From contig SKCR01049631.1 in the NCBI GenBank assembly GCA_019454045.1, positions 124,001 to 188,000 on the forward strand: a stretch of DNA of 64,000 nt, given 5' to 3'. A program made the translations under genes and the position numbers. The notes under the pieces are model-generated. The model was not told the origin of the DNA. It saw only the letters and a list, made by a program, of their open reading frames with translations, and did no database searches. This document shows, piece after piece, positions 30,173 to 39,944 of the stretch (the first letter of the stretch is position 1; each line of letters starts with the position of its first letter). The DNA is from Zanthoxylum bungeanum. Lineage: Eukaryota > Streptophyta > Magnoliopsida > Sapindales > Rutaceae.

Positions 30173-32142
30173 TATGTCCTAAAGCTTCATGTATTCTAAA
30201 CAGAATTGATTATTGTAATAATAATAAATACATTATTCATTTTTTCAAAGTTGTTTGATTTATATCGCATATTGTCCAATTGTCTTATTTACCTTGATTA
30301 CTATTGTACCTTCAGACTTAGTGTATGTTTGATGCACAAGAGGATTTAAGTTTGAAGTTAGTAATCTAAATAGTCCGTAGAGAGCAAACAAATAAGGTAA
30401 TTTGTTTATGGTTTATCTATAGCTGCGGTCCATTCTATACTTGTATGACGACCTTGATCCGGGATCGTTCAAGTAGTGACATGAGAATAAAGGCACCTTG
30501 TATGATGATATCATATAGCACCGGACTCAGATAAATACAAATTTCTTTTAATATCCGTTAATCGAATAAATTCATTTTATCTAATAGATGGTCATATATG
30601 GATTCGATCTTAATCCTGAGTATACTATGAACTCATGCATGACATGCTATGTCCTTTGATTTACTATGGTGAGGTTGGTGTTGCATTCCCGGCCAATAAC
30701 TACGTATTTTGGGATATGGTTTGGTGTGTAGCTGGAAACGTTTTACATACATATGGAATTCACTCCTTCTTACGAAAAACAGAAGAGTATCTCTTGTAAG
30801 AGTTGATTCGGGACTTGAATAATTTGAGCGCTCAACTTTTCTATTGTGAATAAAAAGTCTTATCTTCATAATTTTTATGAATTAATTGTTCATTACAAAA
30901 TCAATGGTGCTTAAGAGACAAAATATTTAGAGGGGTTTAACTGACTCTTGACCCGGCTCTATTTATGTGATATTCGTGAAGGGCTATATCCATATGTAAT
31001 GACTATATCGATGGACACCGAAGTTGTTCAGTTTATTTTATCCATCTATGGTAACATGAGTTCAACTTCGAGTTTTTAGTGGAATAACGCGAAGTTAATA
31101 ATTCATAATATTTGATTAAAGAGTTTAATTAATATTTCAGAATTATTGGAGCTTGGAACCGTAAGTCCATTTGGTCCCCATGCTAGCTCGATTAACTGTA
31201 GCAAACCTAATATAATTAGATTTTCTAATAACATGTTCACATTATATTTATATATTATTAATGAGATTAATAATATTTATTGTCACAAATGAAAACTATG
31301 TTAAATTGGTTTAACTTAATGTTTTCTAGAATTCTTTGATTATGAGATAATCAAGTCTTGATTATGAGATAATCAAGTTAGTAATAATTATGAGATAATT
31401 ACTACAACATAATTGAAGGTAATTTAATCATTATTGAGATAGTGATTTTTATTTACCTTAGGAGACAAAGCCATATGGCTTGCCATGCTCTCTAATTTAT
31501 TATGTCTATTACGTGGCTTGTATACACCTAATAGTTTTGTCATTAGCCAATCCATTCTTATGCTTTGGTATGGCCTCCACATTTATGTGTTTGCCATTGA
31601 AATAAAGCATTAGATGCGTAATGACAAAGTCCTTGTCTTTAGTTTATCATATCTTATGCTTTGGTATGACATTCACATTTTTGTGTTGGCCATTGCAAGA
31701 AAGCATTAGATGCTTAATGACAAGGTTTGTTGGCTTGTGTAAGAGAATATAATCTTTACCATTTCTCTCACTTCTAAGGTTAACATTTTGCATTCATTCA
31801 CACAAGTGTTGTGAGAAAGAATTTGAGAGAAAATAGAGAGAGTTCAAGCATTCACAAATGTTGTGAGAGTGTTTGAAATTCCAACAGCCAAACACCATTG
31901 TGACATCTTAATTCTCTAAATAGTTTAGAGTTTTGATCTTTGTGAGTGAAGCCCACTCTTCGATTTGTTGGTTTCGAGTCATAGTTCGAAAGATCGAGTG
32001 GTTGATCTAAGCGTTGGACACCAAATGATTGATCTCGGCTACTACAACAAAGGGAGAAGGCAAATAAAATTTTAAAGATCTATACTGGACCCGATGCCAC
32101 CACATGCAACTTCCGCCGCACTAAGGAAAATTGTTTCCTACA
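30173..32142 (+). repeat. A2 5' LTR
   Basis: From TGTTGGGATTTATGTCC to ...TTTCCTACA, 1970 bases, followed by the primer site. The first ~870 bases match the A1 3' LTR. A four-hairpin array lies at 31336-31459. Confidence 0.85.
31336..31459 (+). other. A2 LTR: four TGAGA-loop hairpins
   Basis: TTGATTA/TAATCAA twice (31336-31354, 31358-31376), AGTAAT-ATTA/TAATTACT (31380-31403), and AATCATTAT/ATAGTGATT inside AAGGTAA/TTTACCTT (31416-31459). All four are closed by TGAGA. The stems differ in the third and fourth; the loop does not. Confidence 0.75.
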
Positions 32143-32144
32143 AT

Positions 32145-32156
32145 TGGTATAAGAGC
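32145..32156 (+). other. A2 primer binding site
   Basis: TGGTATAAGAGC, two bases after the LTR end; close to TGGTATCAGAGC (initiator tRNA-Met). Confidence 0.8.
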
Positions 32157-32258
32157 TTAAGGTTGAAAAGTTTTATTAACCCTTCTCATTTTAGTTTTAA
32201 TGATTTATATGAGATATAGATTATTAAAATACATGTTGTGATGAGTAGGCACAATTAG

Positions 32259-32323
32259 ATTCATAAGATGAATGGTTTTAATGTTCATGTGATGAATGTT
32301 TACTTTTGATTCATGTGATGAAT
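32259..32323 (+). other. A2 leader: three ATTCAT/ATGAAT hairpins
   Basis: ATTCAT-AAG-ATGAAT (32259-32273), TTCAT-GTG-ATGAA (32284-32296) and ATTCAT-GTG-ATGAAT (32309-32323), evenly spaced by about 25 bases, 100 bases after the primer site. Confidence 0.7.
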
Positions 32324-33600
32324 GTATTGCGTTGATCGTTATTTTTTCCAGCTCTTGTTTTTAGTATTGGAAATGTAAGACCATAAGGTCATATTCTTTC
32401 AAGTGTTTTAATTTCATTTCCTTTGTAATAAGTCCTTTTTGTAACCCTATTTGTAACTTTGAGGAGCTGATGTCGTGAAGGACTTTTGACAGAGAAATTC
32501 TGCGAAGAACTCAACAACACTCCATGGAATAAGATTTGAAGACCAATGGATGCCTTGGATTTATTGTACTAATTAGATTAGTATATAAAAAATAAGAGTC
32601 CGGTCAACGCAATTTGAAATGTGTATGTTTTTGCAATTTCCAGCCCTTGGATACAGGGTTGCATCGTGACGCGCTAAGCATACGAGAACTGAGGCTACTG
32701 CCTCATTTACGTCGCGACGCGCCACAGAGCTGAAGCAATTCCAGTTTCTGGAATTATGGGCGTCGCGACGCGAATATGTATGTTTTAAATTGTTTATTAA
32801 CATGTCATATAGCGTAGGGTGCCTACTCTTGCATTTTCACATGCCATAGCATGTAGATATGCACGATATTCTAGTCATAAAATTTGATTTTATGTAATTT
32901 AAACGTTAAATTAGAATATGAGATGCATGCAAACAGATTAATAAGATTAATGGGTTTAAAGGTTTAAAATTTGCGAATTCAAGTTTTAGAAACAAATGGA
33001 CCTTATGAGTATAATATTTTCCTTGGTATATCGGATGGAAACCCGGACATAAATTCCATATCCAGTTCCGAATGGACGGTAATATGGTCTGCACTCGGGA
33101 TACAATACCGCGTACTTTTGGAATAAATAATGTGCTTTTATCGATTAGATGGTTTAATGACATTTGATTCGTTCGTTGAATTCTAAATTTTAAAAACGTA
33201 TAAGTGGATTAATAATTTAAGAGTTAAATTGATTAGATCACTATAACAACTTGATTAAATTAGTTTAATTAAGTTAATTGGTTAGTACAGACTAATCGGG
33301 ATTAGTGAATAAAATTTTAAGAGTTAAAATTGGTTAGATCACTAAATTATCAACTAGTATTAATAATAATATTATAACTTTAGCTGAGTATAATCTAAGA
33401 TTCATAAGATACTAGTGAGATATAAACCTTATACTTCAAAATATTGAGTGGGAGAGGCGTATACCACAATATATCCCGCGATCTCCATTGTTATCCAGAA
33501 ACGTGAGATTTAATAGGTGCCTCGAGATGGCTTTGCTTTCGTCCCCCTACGGATGGTGTCCTTTTTGGGTCAATATCAGGTTTGTATTCCGAAAGGATAG

Positions 33601-33661
33601 GGACTCTAGATGTATCTAGTGTTTTAACCTACCCTATGGCGGCACTTCACTATTTAAGTCC
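33601..33661 (+). other. A2 leader hairpin with CTACCC motif
   Basis: Arms GGACT/AGTCC and TAGTG/CACTA enclose CTACCCTATGGCGGCACTT (33629-33647). A sister motif, CTACCCTACAACGACACTT, lies in a second hairpin at 63518-63574, on the other side of C2. Confidence 0.5.
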
Positions 33662-33683
33662 AAGGGTTCCGAAATAATGGGTC

Positions 33684-33688
33684 ACACT
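33684..33688. repeat. C2 target-site duplication, left (ACACT)
   Basis: ACACT before TGTTAGGG; repeated at 63399-63403. Confidence 0.85.
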
Positions 33689-36067
33689 TGTTAGGGTTTG
33701 TGCTCAGAGCGCCAATTCCCCGTTGTATTTCCTTGTAAATACTCTTGTAAACATTTTATTATGAATAAAATAAGCAGTTTCTATAATATAATATATCTTC
33801 TTATATTGTAAAGACGTAATTGACCTTAGAATGATTAGTCGTGATGCAGTTGTAAAAGCGTCGCAACGGACATTGAGAAGTATCATGACGTTGTCATTCT
33901 CAGACAGTTCCTGGTCAAGATTAACACTATTTGGTCAGTAAAGTAAACCGTTGAGACCGGTACATGTCGTATACTAATATATGATTCCAATGATTTCTCA
34001 ATGAACTATGAGTCTTGGAGACTCGTATAGACATGTAGGTGTTTATAGCGGATAAACACTGAACGACTCACCGAAGATTCTTAATGCATGGTACACCAAC
34101 GTTAATAAGAATCTTCTCGGGTTGAGTAGCATTTGTGATTCTTCGACTTGAGATACCACTGTGGGCACATGAGACATCTTCCATACTTAGATGGCAGTAA
34201 CTTCACCGAACTATTTAGATCAGACCTCCACCTATTCGTTGGGTGTAGATAGATCATCCGGGTGTCCTGTGTGTCGAGATAGGATCCGTCAGTTCTTTGT
34301 ACAGAGCATAGGCAGTCCATATATGATTAGCAATCAAATAAAAACCGTGGGCCCATGGTACACTTTAGAAGTGAGTTCTAAGTGTTCTTTTAGACATTGC
34401 TAATAGAGACGTCGACGGGATTGTCCCTATAAAGATTTGATGTTTACATCTATATCTCTGGGATATATCCGGATATCTGTGACGGAGGAATTAAACATTT
34501 GCCATGACCACGACCTGTATGATTCAGTGAGTTTATCTGTGGTCGTTATAATTTACGGGTAGGTAAATTATTGACACGAAATTGAATTTCGTGACGGATA
34601 TGCCTGAATCTAGAGAGGCTCACTAGTGAAATATACTCGTAGAGCACTAGGGCAACTTTTATGAATAATACTGATTATTTATAAGTCGTTTAAAGGTTAA
34701 ACGAAAAATACATGCGAATGGACCTGATGGTCATTTCCTAATTATTGTGTATTTTATTTAATGATAGATTTTATAAAATACACATTAATTAAATGTCAAA
34801 GTGATATTTGACATATATCATAACTATATATATGTATTTGGATATTTAAAGTAAATATAATACAAATATTTAAAATATTTATATTTAAATAATTATTTGA
34901 TTGTTAAATAATTAAATTAATTAAAAATATAAATATCTCAAGTTTTGATATTTTTGGAGATGCATTGAGTTGCTTTATTTTACTTGTTGAAAATCATTAA
35001 ATTGTGTAATGATCAAAGTTGCAAGTTGATAACGCAAACTTTAATTGAAATAAAAATATCTAGATATTTGTATATTACTCCAAATTTTCGGCCAATGGTA
35101 ATTTTGGGGAGTATATATTGTTTTGTTTCATTTCCATTAGGTTAAGTTAACAAGTTACCAAAAATAAACAAAAAAGAGTTGAGAGCAAAAGTTGAAGAAC
35201 AAAAGGAAAAGCTTGGAAATAACTTAATTTTGTAAGTTTTTTCTTTAATTCTTTCAACTAAGAAAATATTTATATCATGCTTAGCTTCAACATGTATTGT
35301 TAGGATGTTGTCTCTACACTTTTAGTTTGTGTTTTAAATAGTTATGAACTTGTTTGAAAGATGAAAGCATGTATGGTTTCCAAGTGAGCTTGAAATGGTT
35401 TCATAAGCTCTCTTTTGATTATTTGATAATCAAGTTGCCATTCTAGAGTTTTTAAGCCACTTATTGATGACCTAAAATTGTTCTTGAGTTGTTTTATGAT
35501 GGTGAGACATGTTTGGTGTGGTAAAGTTTGAATTAAAGTGTTGGATTTAATTGATTTGGTATATTTTGTCAATTTGAAGAAATTGTAAGATTAGGATTCA
35601 TAAACCTTTCCAAATTTGGGGCTTTTATATATATGATGTATTATGGTGTTTATATGATGCATATTAATTTTTGGGTTGATTGGATTTGATCTTGACATGT
35701 TTTGAACAAAAATGCACCAAATTGTAAAAATTGGAAAATTGTGGGGCTGTTCGGCATTTTGGAATTTTTTGGGGATTTTGTTGCAATCTGATTTTGATGT
35801 ATTGGACTTGTTGGAAATCATTTTAGAATTGATTTAAAATCATTATATTTGACAAAATAAGGACTAAAATGATCAATTTGAAAATTTTGTGCCAATTTAG
35901 CAATTACCAATAAATTTGGTTTCTTGTGTAAAATTTCAGTTTTTAAGTATTGGGTAATTAAATAAATAAGTTTTTTTAATTGATCCAAGAAAAATTATTG
36001 AAATCGGAGAAATTTGATTTTCCGCGTTTCTGCTGCGTTATCAGATTTTCGCCATAAAATCCTTACA
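33689..36067 (+). repeat. C2 5' LTR
   Basis: 2379 bases from TGTTAGGGTTTGTGCTC to ...AAATCCTTACA, close to the 3' LTR in length and order. TATATAT at 35112-35118 is a TATA candidate conserved at 62438 in the 3' LTR. Strong hairpins include GTGTTTAT-AGCGG-ATAAACAC near 34040, CACGAAAT/ATTTCGTG near 34577, and a 12-pair stem TGTGTATTTTAT/ATAAAATACACA near 34745. Its last ~720 bases are repeated downstream. Confidence 0.88.
35112..35118 (+). promoter_or_regulatory. C2 5' LTR TATA box candidate
   Basis: TATATAT in GGGAGTATATATTG; the same box is at 62438-62444 in the 3' LTR. Confidence 0.5.
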
Positions 36068-36070
36068 AAA

Positions 36071-36082
36071 TGGTATTAGAGC
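36071..36082 (+). other. C2 primer binding site, first copy
   Basis: TGGTATTAGAGC, three bases after the first LTR end. Confidence 0.8.
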
Positions 36083-36974
36083 GAGTCTGATTCTGGACAC
36101 CCTGATATGATTATGCCTTTTAAATTCAATATTTAATCTAATCTTTACTTTATGCATGCATGTGTTTATTTAATTTGATTAAATCAAGTAAAAGCATCTC
36201 TTACGGAAAATCCCTAATTAATAAGGTTTTATGTTAATTATGTATTTGAACTTGTTTGAAAGATGAAAGCATGTATGGTTTCCAAGTGAGCTTGAAATGG
36301 TTTCATAAGCTCTCTTTTGATTATTTGATAATCAAGTTGCCATTCTAGAGTTTTTAAGCCACTTATTGATGACCTAAAATTGTTCTTGAGTTGTTTTATG
36401 ATGGTGAGACATGTTTGGTGTGGTAAAGTTTGAATTAAAGTGTTGGATTTAATTGATTTGGTATATTTTGTCAATTTGAAGAAATTGTAAGATTAGGATT
36501 CATAAACCTTTCCAATTTGGGGCTTTTAATATATATGATGTATTATGGTGTTTATATGATGCATATTAATTTTTGGGTTGATTGGATTTGATCTTGACAT
36601 GTTTTGAACAAAAATGCACCAAATTGTAAAAATTGGAAAATTGTGGGGCTGTTCGGCATTTTGGAATTTTTTGGGGATTTTGTTGCAATCTGATTTTGAT
36701 GTATTGGACTTGTTGGAAATCATTTTAGAATTGATTTAAAATCATTTATATTTGACAAAATAAGGACTAAAATGATCAATTTGAAAACTTTTGTGCCAAT
36801 TTAGCAATTACCAATAAATTTGGTTTCTTGTGTAAAATTTCAGTTTTTAAGTATTGGGTAATTAAATAAATAAGTTTTTTTAATTGATCCAAGAAAAATT
36901 ATTGAAATCGGAGAAATTTGATTTTCCGCGTTTCTGCTGCGTTATCAGATTTTCGCCATAAAATCCTTACAAAA

Positions 36975-36986
36975 TGGTATTAGAGC
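36975..36986 (+). other. C2 primer binding site, duplicated copy
   Basis: Second identical TGGTATTAGAGC, produced by the tandem duplication. Confidence 0.8.
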
Positions 36987-37197
36987 GAGTCTGATTCTGG
37001 ACACCCTGATATGATTATGCCTTTTAAATTCAATATTTAATTTAATCTTTACTTTATGCATGCATGTGTTTATTTAATTTGATTAAATCAAGTAAAAGCA
37101 TCTCTTACGGAAAATCCCTAATTAATAAGGTTTTATGTTAATTATGTATTTGATGCATGTTACATAGTCCGTCTTGCAATACGGTTTATAAATATCT

Positions 37198-37532
37198 TTT
37201 CTATGACTACATCCGAGAACGTGCCAAAGCTGTGAGGGTGTAGCCGATAGAAATTTATTTATGCTGGATGTATATCTAATACTAGATAAATTCAAGCGAA
37301 AGTGGAATCCTGAACGTGTTAAAGCTGTCAGGGTTACGCAACTAGCTTGAGTTTATCATTGACGAGTTTAACCTTGGTACGCCTCCTTGTGAACGTGTCA
37401 AAGCTGTCACAACGAGAAACGACCAGGACCGGAAACCCATGAGTCACTATTGAGTGATTGACAATGAGTTGTCTACCTAATGAATATACGTAGGCGAGAA
37501 CGTGCCAAAGCTGTGAGCTGAAATATATTCAT
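37198..37532 (+). other. C2 leader: four hairpins with ACGTGYYAAAGCTG loop
   Basis: Four hairpins share GAACGTGYYAAAGCTGTSA at 37217, 37312, 37391 and 37498. Their stems are unrelated. 37198-37253: TTTCTAT and CTACATCC with GGGTGTAG and ATAGAAA. 37285-37357: GATAAATTCAAGC with GCTTGAGTTTATC, closing with CCTGA/TCAGG. 37366-37436: CCTTGGT with ACCAGG, closing with TTGTGA/TCACAA. 37480-37532: ATGAATATA with TATATTCAT. They end about 200 bases before gag, the same place as the B quartet. Function unknown. Confidence 0.8.
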
Positions 37533-37729
37533 GGGATCCACCTTTCACTATTTGTATTTAATTTAATTATTAGATCTTTGTATTCTGTTTGGGGATTACA
37601 GTATTGCATGATTTAGTGGGAGGGACATTTTTAGATTAAAAATCTATGATCTAGTTAATGCTTTCGATATTATTTGAAACTGCTTATTATTTGCTAACCG
37701 TTTTTCGTAATCTATATGATAGATTTGCG

Positions 37730-37881
37730 ATGGCGGAACAATCGACTAATCCGTTTACGCGTATGTTGGATACGAACAAACTTAAAGGCACTGAGAACTT
37801 TACCGATTGGGATTTGGATTTAAGGATTGTCCTTGAATCCAAAAAGTTGGGATATGTACTCGAGGGTCCACTGCCCCTTAC
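37730..37881 (+). pseudogene. C2 gag, part 1 (cut by B3)
   Basis: Starts MAEQSTNPFTRMLDTNKLKG, then ENFTDWDLDLRIVLESKKLG and LEGPLP, which is the N-terminus of a copia gag of the same type as the B2 gag (FADWEMNLRIVLG). The ATG at 37730 fits the family start; an in-frame ATG at 37658 is upstream in the leader. The frame runs into the B3 LTR at 37882. Confidence 0.85.
37877..37881. repeat. B3 target-site duplication, left (CTTAC)
   Basis: CTTAC before TGTTGGTGTTTGC; repeated at 47789-47793. Confidence 0.9.
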
Positions 37882-39944
37882 TGTTGGTGTTTGCTAAGGT
37901 CCTAAGATCATTAAACAAGCATGAAACAAGTGCGAATACATACGAAAAAGTTTTGAAATACTTACATCGATCGGTTGAGCGACGCGAGAGGCAACAAAAT
38001 TTAATTTTCTGCTCGGCAGTGGACTGTCACAGCTCACTGTTTTTGGCGCCCTTCACTCGGCTTTGGATCATCTTCGTCAAGCTCCAAGCTTCGTCAAACG
38101 ATTCCAAGCTCATGGGTGGACTTCCCTATCACCTTCGCATGTCTCTCGGAGTGCTAGCTCTCAAGAAATTTGCCACAAATTTCCCACACTTAGCTTCCCA
38201 TCTCACGATTTCTTGACAAAAACCAGTGAAGAATTGCCTCTAAGGCCGAGAGAGAGAGATGAAGAAAATGGCTCCAAATTCGTGAGCCTAGGAGAGAGAA
38301 TGAGTGAAGTGTGTTGTAATGTTGTAAGTGTATCTAATACACTTCCTTTTGATTTCAAAAATCAAAAATAAAACATATACAAGTGATTAAAATAACAATA
38401 AATGTCACTCAAACTTTCAAAAGCTTTCCAACAACTCACATCATGTCACATCACTCAATCAATCAAGTGACAAGTTGTCACATCACTCAAAGTGACTAAT
38501 GATTTGACGTTGATGCGACTAATGATTTGACGCTTGATTTGACTTGCGTACCGCACTCGAATTCGAAATGCGAATGCGCTCACAAATAATCTCGGGCTCG
38601 GGTTCGCTAATTCCAAATTAACGAATTTTCCGTTGCGACGTAATTAAATGATTATGCCTAGCGAAATCACTATTCGCAAACGAATTAATTCTAAATTAAC
38701 TCGTTCGCCCGAATTAAAATCTAATTTTAATTCCGAGTCGAAATCCAATTTCGTTTATATATCGAATATATTAATTTATTGATTAATTTCAAATAATCGT
38801 TATCTCTCTTTAATTGAAATTTTATCCCAGATAAAATATCTCCGCAATTAATTCCAGATTAATTTTCTCTATCTTCTAATTAATCCCAGATTAATTAAAG
38901 TGCGAGTCATACGTCAGGTGAATATTCGGGAAGCGACCCATGAGATCCCCGGATATGTTGGCAGTAAATTCGGTCGTCGACTATCCGAACACGTAAGTAC
39001 CAAGTACTACGTTTAACGATTTACAAGACAAGGTTGGTTTCTAGCAAAGCGCCATGCCTATCCAATTCTCCAGAAATATCCTTAAAGGAATAAAAGATCT
39101 ATATCAGGCGTAATAAACGTAGTATTGCGTATTTCGATCCAGTATCGGATGATCACGTGCTAGGCCTGGGGCTGGAATTGTGTCTTGCCTCGTACGAAGC
39201 ACATGTCGGATGTCTGGTAACTAGTCTCTATAATCGGATAAACATGACCTTGTCATTTTATCGCGATGACTGCAGTACTTAAGAGTACTAGTACCGTATC
39301 CTACGTGACCATCATCTCCATATGACTGGAGTGACACTTCCGTCTTGACATCACACCCAACACACTACGATTCTCAATATACCCAGCATAGGCGTACACA
39401 AAACCTGTTAAAGCCCTTGACGACCGCAACCAAAGTATATTGATTTTCATAAGTATTAGCGGTGCAAGTCTCAGGTTAAGACCAAATACACCTACCCTGA
39501 TTTCGGACTTCCATAGACACATAGTCATACTACCAATGGAATTCCGAGAGGGTCTATCCAGAGCGAAGCTGTTTACCGTACCATCGGTAAAACACAACCT
39601 CCTATTACACTTGCATGAGTATCCTATACCCAAATATATGAGAACTATGATGTTATGCACTCACAACGCGCACAAGTGTAATACTAGTCTTTTACGTATT
39701 TATCGATGTCCAATCTCGATAATACTCTGATTAGGGATATTTAATGATTTATCCTTCGTGGACTGATACTGTCTCATATCATTCTCAATCCAGGAACAAA
39801 TCATAAGGACCTCATATCATTTGTATATCTTTGTGATCTAATCACAAATGATAAGAGTGCAATCTCCTTTGTCATATAGTTAATTTGTACAACAACACCA
39901 TGATCTGTACAAATAGTGACGCTATGGGTCATAATTGTCCAACA
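37882..39944 (-). repeat. B3 3' LTR
   Basis: 2063 bases, TGTTGGTG...GTCCAACA on the plus strand. It differs from the B3 5' LTR at scattered sites, more than the B2 pair. Confidence 0.9.

Larger units (their letters stand above)
32157..33683 (+). other. A2 leader, first part
   Basis: Non-coding. Contains the triple hairpin at 32259-32323, GTCGCGACGCG boxes at 32711 and 32762, and a hairpin at 33601-33661 carrying CTACCCTATGGCGGCACTT. C2 inserted right after it. Confidence 0.7.
35345..37150 (+). repeat. C2: 902-bp tandem duplication across LTR end and primer site
   Basis: Sequence from TGAACTTGTTTGAAAG at 35345 to about 36246 is repeated from 36247 to about 37150 with only a few differences. 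The unit covers the LTR 3' end, the primer site and about 170 bases of leader. The 3' LTR (61002-63398) is not duplicated. The two units resemble each other more than the 5' and 3' LTRs do, so the duplication followed insertion. Short homology (TGA) lies at the join. Confidence 0.92.

Noticed and set aside
37198..37532. CRISPR-like repeat array
   Set aside because: Four spaced repeats superficially fit, but each repeat is the loop of its own palindrome and spacers are partly complementary across it. The setting is a plant retrotransposon leader.
38063..38371. 102-codon frame in the B3 3' LTR (also at 45816-46205)
   Set aside because: LTR-internal, on the strand opposite to the element, and present twice only through LTR duplication.
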